Source: Anaerolineales bacterium UBA3001
GTDB taxonomy: Bacteria; Chloroflexota; Anaerolineae; Anaerolineales; UBA11657
NCBI GenBank assembly: GCA_002346435.1
Contig: DDZT01000119.1
Coordinates: 1 to 14,665, forward strand
Direction of reading: 5' to 3'
Length of the DNA: 14,665 nucleotides
Part shown: piece by piece, positions 6,887-13,551 of the stretch
Layout: every line of letters starts with the position of its first letter
Numbering within the stretch: the stretch's first letter is position 1
Translations under genes and position numbers: made by a program
Notes under the pieces: model-generated
The model's input: only the letters and a program-made list of their open reading frames with translations
Told to the model about the DNA's origin: nothing
The model's database searches: none

Positions 6887-8686
6887 TTATTCTCCTGAAG
6901 AAATACTTTCTTCAATTAATGATAGGAACTCATCCACAGACTGTACTGTTGTATTTTTTCCAGATCTTGACCGCACTGATACTGAATTGCTTTGCTCTTC
7001 CTTATCACCTATGACTAGCATATAGGGTACTTTTTGTACTTGCGCTTTTCGTATTTTTGAGTTCATACGATCATTGCCTGCGTCGATATTAACTCTTAGT
7101 CCTACATTTTGCAGGGTAGTGCTTAGCTTATGACAGTATTCGAGATTTCTATCCGTTATTGGGATTATCACTGCTTGAACTGGTGCTAACCATACAGGAA
7201 ATGCACCTGCATATTGTTCTATCAATACGCCAAGAAAGCGCTCTGTGCTACCAGTTACTGCACGGTGTAAAACGACTGGAGTGTGTTCCTGTCCGTCTTC
7301 ACCATGATACGTAAGACCTAGTTTAGATGGCTGGATAAAGTCCACTTGGATGGTAGATAGTTGCCATTCTCGTCCCAATACGTCACGAGCCATAAAATCA
7401 GCTTTTGGACCATAAAAAGCTGCCTCTCCAGTTTCACTATAATAATCAAGTCCGGAAACATCCAAGGCGTTTTTTAGTGCAGACTGTGCGATTTTCCATT
7501 TTTCGTCATCCTGTACATATTTTCCGGTATTATCGCGCAGGGATAGACGTACGCGATAATCTGTGAAGCGATATCTTTTTAGTACTTCTTGTATGAGATC
7601 TAATGCCAATGCAAATTCGTCCTGTATTTGATCTGGTGTACAGAAAATGTGACAGTCATCCTGTGTCAATGAACGTACTCTTGTAAGACCAGTGAGTTCT
7701 CCTGATTTTTCATAGCGGTAAAGAGTAGCAAATTCCGCAAATCGGATCGGTAAATCACGGTATGAATGTTTGCCCATTTCTTTGAACAAACTCATATGAC
7801 TTGGACAATTCATAGGTTTGAGTCGGAATTTAACGTTTTCGTCAATCATTGCTGGGAACATAGCATCCCGGTAGTTCTCATAATGTCCTGATTTCTTATA
7901 TAGGTCTTCTTTGACCACGTGTCCTGTCCATACATGCTGATAGCCATATTTACTTTGTACATCACGCACGTAGGATTCCATCAGATGTCTTACTGTTTCG
8001 CCTGCTGGTGTAAATAGAGGTAGCCCAGGTCCTATGTCGTTAGAAAAGTGAAAAAGACCCAATTGCGTGCCTAGTTTGCGGTGGTCGCGTTTTTTAGCTT
8101 CTTCTATGGTCCACAGGTATTTTCTAAGCTCTTTAGGCGTATTCCAAGCGGTTCCATAAATGCGTTGAAGCATGGTTTTGTTTGAATCGCCGCGCCAGTA
8201 TGCGCCCGCAACACTTAACAACTTTACAGCTTTTGGATTAATTTCACCTGTGTGTTCCAAGTGTGGTCCGCGGCATAGGTCTGTGAAGGTATCATGAGTA
8301 TAGAATGAGATTGCATCTGGTTCATGTTTTACAGAATCAGCTTTCGATTTGTCAGGTTTTGCAATGGTTTCAATTAATTCTAATTTGTATTTCTGATGTG
8401 CAAACTCTTTGCGTGCTTGTTCAAGGTTCGGCTCAGATTTAATGAATTTGTGTTTACCATCGATAATCTCATGCATACGTTTTTCAAGAATTGGCAAGTC
8501 ATCAAGAGTAAGTGCCCTAGGTAAATCGAAATCATAATAAAAACCATTTTCAATAGGGGGTCCTATAGCTATTTGTGCCTCACCAGGGAACATTTCCATA
8601 ACTGCTTGAGCTAAAATGTGTGCAGTCGAATGTCGCAGACGATATAGTTGACTGGTCTGGTATGTTTCTTTGGTTTGATTATTCAT
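6887..8686 (-). CDS. thrS: Threonyl-tRNA synthetase without TGS domain
   Basis: ThrS charges tRNA-Thr with threonine in the cytoplasm. The protein has 599 residues against about 640 in E. coli. The N-terminal TGS domain is absent, and an in-frame stop at 8717-8719 rules out an upstream extension. The protein opens straight into the editing (SAD) domain: H19-S-T-A-H23 and C138-R-G-P-H142, the set that removes mischarged serine. The class II core follows, with motif 2 LYR324YEKSGE and the zinc ligands C294 (MNCPSH), H346 (DDCHIF) and H474 (VLHRA). The anticodon-binding domain fills about 500-595 (APVQAVIIPI, DKEEQ). All catalytic and editing residues seen in E. coli are kept. There is no obvious strong Shine-Dalgarno, no T-box leader, and no clear terminator between thrS and the groES promoter. 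Confidence 0.96.
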   Translation of the reverse strand: MNNQTKETYQTSQLYRLRHSTAHILAQAVMEMFPGEAQIAIGPPIENGFYYDFDLPRALTLDDLPILEKRMHEIIDGKHKFIKSEPNLEQARKEFAHQKYKLELIETIAKPDKSKADSVKHEPDAISFYTHDTFTDLCRGPHLEHTGEINPKAVKLLSVAGAYWRGDSNKTMLQRIYGTAWNTPKELRKYLWTIEEAKKRDHRKLGTQLGLFHFSNDIGPGLPLFTPAGETVRHLMESYVRDVQSKYGYQHVWTGHVVKEDLYKKSGHYENYRDAMFPAMIDENVKFRLKPMNCPSHMSLFKEMGKHSYRDLPIRFAEFATLYRYEKSGELTGLTRVRSLTQDDCHIFCTPDQIQDEFALALDLIQEVLKRYRFTDYRVRLSLRDNTGKYVQDDEKWKIAQSALKNALDVSGLDYYSETGEAAFYGPKADFMARDVLGREWQLSTIQVDFIQPSKLGLTYHGEDGQEHTPVVLHRAVTGSTERFLGVLIEQYAGAFPVWLAPVQAVIIPITDRNLEYCHKLSTTLQNVGLRVNIDAGNDRMNSKIRKAQVQKVPYMLVIGDKEEQSNSVSVRSRSGKNTTVQSVDEFLSLIEESISSGE

Positions 8687-8880
8687 GGAATAGTAAATTT
8701 CCGAATTTGAATTAGATTAGCTTATTTGGCATCACAATGATATCAAGCACATACGACTACAACTATAATTAGCTAAATATTTGACAGTAAGTCACAATGG
8801 AGATCGCAAATTCATTGCTTGAAAGTGTTAATTTAGCTGCAATTTCTTACATATATTATGTCATTACACACATGCTTAAG
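8687..8880. other. Spacer between thrS and tRNA-Val, mostly empty
   Basis: This 194-base AT-rich spacer has no coding frame with a ribosome site and no intrinsic terminator after the tRNA. The only promoter-like pair reading toward thrS is TTACTG (8785-8790) and TATAGT (8762-8767) on the minus strand with a 17-base spacer, which would give a leader of about 70 bases. No T-box, riboswitch or repeat is apparent. Alternatively thrS could be read through from the tRNA or ridA promoters. Confidence 0.35.
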
Positions 8881-8954
8881 TGGGCGGTATTGGACTCGAA
8901 CCAACGACCTTTGCGATGTCAACGCAACGCTCTAACCAGCTGAGCTAACCGCCC
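8881..8954 (-). tRNA. trnV: tRNA-Val (anticodon GAC)
   Basis: Read on the minus strand, the acceptor arms GGGCGGT and ACCGCCC pair fully, with discriminator A. The D-arm is GCTC/GAGC and the anticodon stem is TTGCG/CGCAA. The seven-base loop TTGACAT places GAC at positions 34-36. The T-arm GTTGG/CCAAT encloses TTCGAGT. Anticodon GAC decodes the valine codons GTC and GTT. CCA is not encoded and must be added. The gene has its own promoter just upstream. Confidence 0.97.
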
Positions 8955-8965
8955 GTAACTAATCA

Positions 8966-8993
8966 ATTATACCTGAGCAAATTTGTCTGACAA
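8966..8993 (-). promoter_or_regulatory. Promoter of tRNA-Val
   Basis: On the minus strand, TTGTCA (8988-8993) and a perfect TATAAT (8966-8971) are 16 bases apart. The -10 lies 11 bases before the tRNA 5' end, so the primary transcript would carry only a few leader bases for RNase P to remove. The element fits between the ridA stop codon and the tRNA. Confidence 0.7.
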
Positions 8994-9011
8994 GTTTCGC
9001 AACAGAACTCA

Positions 9012-9398
9012 TTACTTGATTGCTATGCATTCAATTTCTATCTGTGCACCCAGTGGTAAAGCAGTAACTTCTAGAGCACTACGTGCAGGTGGATTGTCTG
9101 CAAAATATTGTTCATAAACTTTGTTCATTCTCTTGAAATCAGATAAATTCGTCATAAAAACGGTAGTTTTCATGACTGCTTCTAGGTCGACATCTATCGC
9201 CCTAAGAATTGCTTCTATGTTTCGAATCACTTGATGGGTTTGTTCTTCAATGTTTCCTGGCACTATAGCACCGGTCTTAGGGTCAATAGCTATTTGACCA
9301 GCAGTAAATATTAATTGACCATTTGTTATAGCCTGTGAGTATGGTCCGATCGCAAATGGAGCATCATTAGTGGTGATAACTGTCTTATGGCTAGTCAT
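9012..9398 (-). CDS. ridA: RidA-family enamine/imine deaminase
   Basis: RidA hydrolyses reactive enamine/imine intermediates (such as 2-aminoacrylate) released by PLP enzymes, giving 2-oxoacids and ammonia. With the ATG at 9398 the protein has 128 residues, the family norm. It starts MTSHKTVITTNDAPFAIGPYSQ, as homologues do. The signature PPARSALEVTALPLGAQIEIECIAI is present, with the substrate-binding Arg at residue 106 and Glu at 121, matching E. coli Arg105 and Glu120. The frame is open to an ATG at 9461, but the shorter start has an AAGGA 11 bases upstream. The only good -10 box (9467-9472) would place the transcript start at about 9460, so the 21 extra residues are unlikely. Confidence 0.93.
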   Translation of the reverse strand: MTSHKTVITTNDAPFAIGPYSQAITNGQLIFTAGQIAIDPKTGAIVPGNIEEQTHQVIRNIEAILRAIDVDLEAVMKTTVFMTNLSDFKRMNKVYEQYFADNPPARSALEVTALPLGAQIEIECIAIK

Positions 9399-9466
9399 AG
9401 TATATTCTATCCTTGTGGTTGATGATATTGTGAGTTGCTCATTTATATAATTACTTAGCATGCAAT

Positions 9467-9472
9467 ATTATA
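9467..9472 (-). promoter_or_regulatory. -10 element of ridA
   Basis: A perfect TATAAT on the minus strand. It predicts a start near 9460 and a leader of about 60 bases to the preferred ridA ATG at 9398. No clear -35 is seen at 16-18 bases. Confidence 0.5.
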
Positions 9473-9511
9473 AGGGTTTTCATTAAGGAGCTAGACTGGT
9501 AACATTCTATT

Positions 9512-10312
9512 ATGAATAATAATGAAAGATTAATTATATTGACCAATGATGATGGTGTCAGTTCGCCAGGTTTAGTAGCAGCAGCTGTTGCTCTTGTATC
9601 TTTGGGTAGGGTGCTTGTTGCTGCTCCTCGAGAGCAGCAGAGTGGTTCTGGTAGAAGTATGCCTAAAAATGCAGATGGTAAGATCGAGCGTGTTTCAAAA
9701 ATGATTGATGGTGCTAGTTGTGATTTTTACTCTATTGGTGGTTCACCAGCACAGGTTGTCCAACGCGGTCTTTTTGTTGTTAGTGATCGGATGCCTGATT
9801 TGGTTGTCTCTGGGATAAATTACGGTGAAAATCTAGGCGCTGATTTGACCATTTCAGGTACTGTAGGGGCTGCGTGGGAAGCAGCTAGTTATGGGATACC
9901 TGCACTAGCTGTTTCATTACAAACTGATATGAACAGTCATATTAATCATAGATTGGATGTAGATTTTTCCGGTGCAATACATTTTACTAGGAAGTTTGCA
10001 AAAAGATTGTTAGACCTAGACAGTACAAATGATGTCGACTTACTTAATATTAATGTACCTATGAATGCCAACGCAAATACTGCATGGAAGATTACAAGTC
10101 AATCTCGCAAGCAGTACTTTGTACCAACAAATCTAAGCAACCCTGATCTTATTCAATATAAACGAGCTGACGATCACGAAGATGCTGAATCAGATTCTGA
10201 TATTTGTGCTATTACTAAAGAAAAAGTAGTATCAATTACTCCTATATCAATTGACGCAACAGCTAGGGTTTCTTTGTTGGACTTCGAGGAAAAGATGCGC
10301 ACACTAGACTGA
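9512..10312 (+). CDS. surE: 5'/3'-nucleotidase SurE
   Basis: SurE is a metal-dependent phosphatase that removes phosphate from nucleoside 5'- and 3'-monophosphates and has a role in stationary-phase survival. The protein has 266 residues, normal length. Metal-site residues are visible: the N-terminal LTNDDG with D13 and D14, S44 in QQSGSG and N103 in GINYGEN. The conserved SGTVGAAWEA (115-124) follows. The C-terminal part contains the usual SDICAI..KVVSITPIS strands. The start is tightly bounded: a TAA lies in frame at 9500-9502 and only the ATG at 9512 is available. The AAGGAG at 9485-9490 lies 21 bases away, too far for a normal Shine-Dalgarno. The gene is divergent from ridA, and its stop codon is part of a hairpin. 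Confidence 0.95.
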   Translation: MNNNERLIILTNDDGVSSPGLVAAAVALVSLGRVLVAAPREQQSGSGRSMPKNADGKIERVSKMIDGASCDFYSIGGSPAQVVQRGLFVVSDRMPDLVVSGINYGENLGADLTISGTVGAAWEAASYGIPALAVSLQTDMNSHINHRLDVDFSGAIHFTRKFAKRLLDLDSTNDVDLLNINVPMNANANTAWKITSQSRKQYFVPTNLSNPDLIQYKRADDHEDAESDSDICAITKEKVVSITPISIDATARVSLLDFEEKMRTLD

Positions 10313-10337
10313 TTAGTGGATATCTGCCACTAATCAG
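10309..10337. other. 11-bp hairpin overlapping the surE stop codon
   Basis: CTGATTAGTGG (10309-10319) and CCACTAATCAG (10327-10337) form a perfect 11-bp stem with a 7-base loop. The surE TGA (10310-10312) is inside the left arm. No T-run follows on either strand, so this is not a canonical intrinsic terminator. It lies between converging genes and probably forms a 3'-end stem in the surE mRNA. Confidence 0.75.
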
Positions 10338-10360
10338 ATGTAGCTATTAATGATTGTGTG

Positions 10361-10720
10361 TCAATCTGGTTCTACATCCAGGTAATCATCAGAGTCAGAT
10401 AGGTCATTAGGCCAGTTTTCAAGTCTTAGCCATAAATTAAGGGTTTCGCCTTCTGCAACTTGACCCAGGCGAGCAGCTAGTATTAGAGCTTCTTCTGGGA
10501 TCCCAGCCAAATTAGTAAATTCGAGATATGCAGAACGACCTTGTTGCCATGCCGTACGACATCGATTTAGTAAGTCACCACCATTAAGTGTGCGTAGAAT
10601 ACAACGAGTAGTATATGGTATTTCTGGCCCTTCTGACATTGCCAGTATACAGGGTTCGCTATTTGGTTCGAAATCAGGGGTAGGTCCCTCTACTATAGTA
10701 ATTTTTTCTGATTCAGACAC
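10361..10720 (-). CDS. Small acidic protein of unknown function
   Basis: I do not recognise this family. The preferred start is the GTG at 10720, because AGAGGA lies 6 bases upstream (10727-10732). An ATG 14 codons further up has no such site. The product has 119 residues, with no signal peptide, membrane segment or cysteine motif. The N-terminal third is acidic and proline-rich. The middle (from CILRTLNGGDLLNRCRTAWQ to EGETLNLWLRLE) has alternating hydrophobic positions that suggest a compact alpha/beta domain. The tail is very acidic (DLSDSDDYLDVEPD). It is the last of three consecutive minus-strand genes with gaps of about 55-65 bases, possibly an operon, and it converges on surE. Confidence 0.65.
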   Translation of the reverse strand: MSESEKITIVEGPTPDFEPNSEPCILAMSEGPEIPYTTRCILRTLNGGDLLNRCRTAWQQGRSAYLEFTNLAGIPEEALILAARLGQVAEGETLNLWLRLENWPNDLSDSDDYLDVEPD

Positions 10721-10785
10721 TTTGTTTCCTCTAACATGAAATTGAAACGTCTCAATGCACAAATTTACATCTTACTGATTGAGCT

Positions 10786-11136
10786 TTATCTCAAAGCGAC
10801 AATAAGTATAGGTATTGTTACTAGTAATGCAATTGCTGTGATACCTATTAGGATTTTCAATCCTAAATGTCGAAAATTTGTTTCTAATTCGCCGGTTTCC
10901 CTACTATTCTTTCCATTAGCACTTCCGTTAAATACTCGTCGAGCTTTTTCGATTTGTGATAGCGCTGCTTTTACAGGTGTTCCATCGTCGCGTTGAGCAG
11001 GTTCTATAATTTTCCAGCTTTCTTCATTTGTCCCAGAGGACCTATCGCGCTGCCATTGTATGAAATAATTGGCTGCTCTAGTAATCAATTGTACTGTCCA
11101 CATGACAAAAAATAGTAATGCGATTAGTTTTCCCAT
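10786..11136 (-). CDS. Small protein with a membrane segment at each end, unknown function
   Basis: I do not recognise this family. The product has 116 residues. A hydrophobic segment at about 4-26 (KLIALLFFVMWTVQLITRA, ending in aromatic residues) and another at about 92-115 (LKILIGITAIALLVTIPILI) flank a polar region of about 65 residues. That region is rich in charged residues and contains KAALSQIEKARRVFNG, likely helical. Both ends are probably in the membrane with the loop on one side. The start is well supported: AGGAG lies 6 bases before the ATG. It sits between the acidic protein gene and the EthD-fold gene, all in the same direction. Nothing in the sequence indicates a function. Confidence 0.65.
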   Translation of the reverse strand: MGKLIALLFFVMWTVQLITRAANYFIQWQRDRSSGTNEESWKIIEPAQRDDGTPVKAALSQIEKARRVFNGSANGKNSRETGELETNFRHLGLKILIGITAIALLVTIPILIVALR

Positions 11137-11190
11137 TCTTTACTCCTGTCGATCTCGTAGGGTATCATGTCTTGTTTTTATTCCTTGGAC

Positions 11191-11511
11191 TTAATCTATG
11201 TTGCGATTTTCCTCAAAAGCTTCAGAGAAAAGTATAGTGGTGATATCGCCAGCAAAACCCATCAGAGCTTTGCCTGCACGTATGCCTTTGTCTGAATTAA
11301 GTGCATGATCTAAAGCAGTTTTGTCAGCGAACTGGAATTCGTGTATCCTGTAATAATCTGATTGTCCACTTGGTTCTCCTTCTACATGGCATACTGTGAT
11401 ACGTTTTAATCCTGGCATCTGTTCTGCAAATGGAATAAATGTTTGCGACCATTGGTCTTCAAAGTGGTCAGGATCATCGGGCTGTCGAAATAACAACGTC
11501 ATTTTGTACAT
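11191..11511 (-). CDS. EthD-fold (dimeric alpha/beta barrel) small protein
   Basis: With the ATG at 11511 the product has 106 residues. It starts MYKMTLLFRQPDDPDHFEDQW, like EthD-domain proteins. These are small ferredoxin-like barrels found beside oxygenases, ring-cleavage and degradation genes, sometimes with unknown catalytic role. Further landmarks are PGLKRITVCHVEG, the SDYYRIHEFQF strand, and a helix ending in the conserved FAGDITTILFSE. The frame is open another 23 codons upstream, but that extension does not resemble the family. There is no Shine-Dalgarno, while a TATAAT lies only 7 bases before this ATG, so translation may be leaderless. It is the first gene of a possible three-gene unit and is divergent from korA. 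The substrate is unknown. Confidence 0.75.
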   Translation of the reverse strand: MYKMTLLFRQPDDPDHFEDQWSQTFIPFAEQMPGLKRITVCHVEGEPSGQSDYYRIHEFQFADKTALDHALNSDKGIRAGKALMGFAGDITTILFSEAFEENRNID

Positions 11512-11518
11512 TGATGCG

Positions 11519-11524
11519 ATTATA
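11519..11524 (-). promoter_or_regulatory. -10 element of the EthD-fold gene
   Basis: A perfect TATAAT on the minus strand ends 7 bases before the chosen ATG at 11511. Transcription would therefore begin at or next to the start codon. No good -35 is seen at 16-18 bases. Confidence 0.5.
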
Positions 11525-11597
11525 CATCGCGATTGTTTGTTTAAGTATAAGAGTTTTATCATAAGAGTTTCGCCATACAACTTAATACATAGTTAAT

Positions 11598-11606
11598 TGG
11601 TATAAT
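11598..11606 (+). promoter_or_regulatory. Extended -10 promoter of korA-korB
   Basis: TGGTATAAT is an extended -10 with a perfect hexamer at 11601-11606. The start point would be near 11613, giving a leader of about 75 bases before the korA ATG. No strong -35 is visible. Confidence 0.6.
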
Positions 11607-11686
11607 TCATAGTATCAAATTACGGAAATATCTTAATTAACTATATTTTGCTTCCATAAACATTGGTCGCGGAGGATGAGGATTGC

Positions 11687-13522
11687 ATGACAAATAAACA
11701 GGATGCCAATACAGACAACGAGACGTTAGTTGATTTTGCTGTTGGTATTGGCGGTGCAGCTGGTCAAGGAATTGCGACTCCAGGTAATATTCTTGCGAGA
11801 ATTTTTGCTAGGAGGGGGTTGAATTTAAATGCATATAATGCCTATCAGTCCTTAATACGAGGGGGACATACTTTCTTGACAATACGTGCTAGTGATGGTC
11901 CGGTTAGGACTATGGGCGACTCGCTAGATGTAATGGTGTCATTGAATCAGGATACTATGGATAGACATCTTAGTGTAATGCCAGCGGGTTCGTCTGTAAT
12001 CTATGACGAAGCAAAGATCACTCCCGAGGACACACCTGAAGGAGTACAGCTCTGCCCATTACCGATTAAAGAGTTGATTGTTGGGAACAAACTAGCTGCA
12101 AATACAGTAGCTGTTGCTGTGGTCCTAAATATGCTTGGCATTGAATTTGATGATTTGGAAGATGCATTGGAACGGATTTTTGCAAGAAAAGGTGAAGAAG
12201 TTGTTGCATCTAATCGTGAAATTGCAAATAGAGGGTATGAATATGCTGCTAATAATTTCAAGCCATTTCCATTTAAAGCGCCTAGATTATCAAAGGGTCT
12301 AGCTGTGGTCACTGGCAATGAAGCAGCTGGTATGGGTGCTCTTGCTGCGGGCGTTAAATTTTATGCAGCTTATCCAATGAGCCCATCCACTGGAGTTTTG
12401 ATGTACATTGCTAAACATGCTCGAGAGCATGGTGTGATGGTAAGACAGGTAGAAGACGAGATAGGTGTAATGAATATGGTAGTTGGAGCTGCGCATGCTG
12501 GATGTCGAGCGATGACCGCAACTTCCGGAGGTGGTTTCGCTCTAATGACAGAAGCAATCGGAATGTCAGGAATGCTTGAAACACCTATCGTATGTATTGA
12601 TGTTCAGAGGGCAGGTCCAGCAACAGGAGTGCCTACAAAGACTGAACAAGGAGATCTTTGGCAGATATTGGGAGCTGGACAAGGAGATTATCCAAAATTT
12701 GTAGTTGCTCCTAATTCGCAAACTGAGTTATTTAATACAATACCGGAATTGTTTAATCTTACAGATCGTTATCAATGTCCGGGTCTAGTATTATCAGACT
12801 TGTTAATTTCTGAGGGTACTGCAACTGTCGATCCTGATGCGTTAAATTGGCAGCCTACAATAGATAGGGGAGAGATGATTTTCCCGAATGGTAGTGCGGA
12901 TGATAATCCATATGGGGGTTATAACGATAACGCATATTTGCGATATGCTAATACGGAAACTGGTATTTCCCCACGTGCTGTCCCTGGTGTGCCTGGACAT
13001 ATTCATGTGGCAGCTTCTGATGAACATGATGAAGATGGTACTTTGATTAGTGATGAATTTACTAATCCGCATAAGCGGAGGATGATGGTTGAGAAGCGTG
13101 CCAGGAAAATGGAGACTGCTCTAAAATTAATTGAGCCACCTAAGTTAGTTGGACTGGGTGATGCTTCGGCAACCTTGGTGGGGTTTGGTTCTACGTGGGG
13201 TGTAAATTTGGAAGCAATGGAAAAGTTGGCATCCGAAGAAGAAATCGATGTTAACCAATTGCATATCAAATGGATTGTGCCTTTTCATGTAGATCAGGTG
13301 TCGTCGATTTTGAAGGAAGCGAATAAAATAATCATTGTTGAAAATAACTATAGTGGGCAGTTTGCACGTTATTTGCGTTCAGAAACCGGCATCAAAGCTG
13401 ATGCTCATATAAGAAAATATGATGGAGAGCCTTTTATGCCTCATCATATAGTTGACGGTGTCAAGTTAATTTTGGGTGGGGAAACCAATCTGTACGTTCC
13501 CACACATGAAATGATGGTATAA
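11687..13522 (+). CDS. korA: 2-oxoacid:ferredoxin oxidoreductase, fused gamma-alpha subunit (KorA type)
   Basis: This subunit works with KorB to interconvert a 2-oxoacid plus CoA with acyl-CoA, CO2 and reduced ferredoxin; 2-oxoglutarate is the likely substrate. The 611-residue protein joins a gamma domain (about 15-190, GGAAGQGIATPGNILA, RGGHTF) to the alpha/pyrimidine-binding domain (about 203-380) with YPMSPSTGVL (229-238), VEDEIG (255-260), TSGGGFALMTE and PTKTEQGDL (316-324). The KorA-like linker SPRAVPGVPG..HVAASDEHDEDG (428-451) and a C-terminal domain (485-600) follow. The linker favours 2-oxoglutarate over pyruvate enzymes, but paralogues for other oxoacids exist. The ATG at 11687 was chosen because GGAGG (11671) and GAGGA (11678) precede it. 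A TTG eight codons upstream has no ribosome site. korB follows after 29 bases. Confidence 0.9.
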   Translation: MTNKQDANTDNETLVDFAVGIGGAAGQGIATPGNILARIFARRGLNLNAYNAYQSLIRGGHTFLTIRASDGPVRTMGDSLDVMVSLNQDTMDRHLSVMPAGSSVIYDEAKITPEDTPEGVQLCPLPIKELIVGNKLAANTVAVAVVLNMLGIEFDDLEDALERIFARKGEEVVASNREIANRGYEYAANNFKPFPFKAPRLSKGLAVVTGNEAAGMGALAAGVKFYAAYPMSPSTGVLMYIAKHAREHGVMVRQVEDEIGVMNMVVGAAHAGCRAMTATSGGGFALMTEAIGMSGMLETPIVCIDVQRAGPATGVPTKTEQGDLWQILGAGQGDYPKFVVAPNSQTELFNTIPELFNLTDRYQCPGLVLSDLLISEGTATVDPDALNWQPTIDRGEMIFPNGSADDNPYGGYNDNAYLRYANTETGISPRAVPGVPGHIHVAASDEHDEDGTLISDEFTNPHKRRMMVEKRARKMETALKLIEPPKLVGLGDASATLVGFGSTWGVNLEAMEKLASEEEIDVNQLHIKWIVPFHVDQVSSILKEANKIIIVENNYSGQFARYLRSETGIKADAHIRKYDGEPFMPHHIVDGVKLILGGETNLYVPTHEMMV

Positions 13523-13551
13523 AAACATGTATAAGAGAGAGAGTATATAAT

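Noticed and set aside
8781..8786. Perfect TTGACA on the plus strand
   Set aside because: No -10 hexamer lies 15-19 bases downstream and no plus-strand gene follows.
8972..8998. TTGTC/GACAA inverted repeat after ridA as terminator
   Set aside because: The arms are separated by one base and no U-run follows; the sequence is better explained as the tRNA promoter -35 region.
9399..9461. Longer ridA start at 9461 adding 21 residues
   Set aside because: The extension does not resemble RidA N-termini, the ATG at 9398 has an AAGGA, and the likely promoter would start the transcript at about the upstream ATG.
10721..10762. ATG start of the small acidic protein 14 codons upstream
   Set aside because: The AGAGGA six bases before the GTG at 10720 decides for the shorter form.
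11663..11686. TTG start for korA eight codons upstream
   Set aside because: The ribosome sites GGAGG and GAGGA lie inside this extension and serve the ATG at 11687; nothing suitable precedes the TTG.
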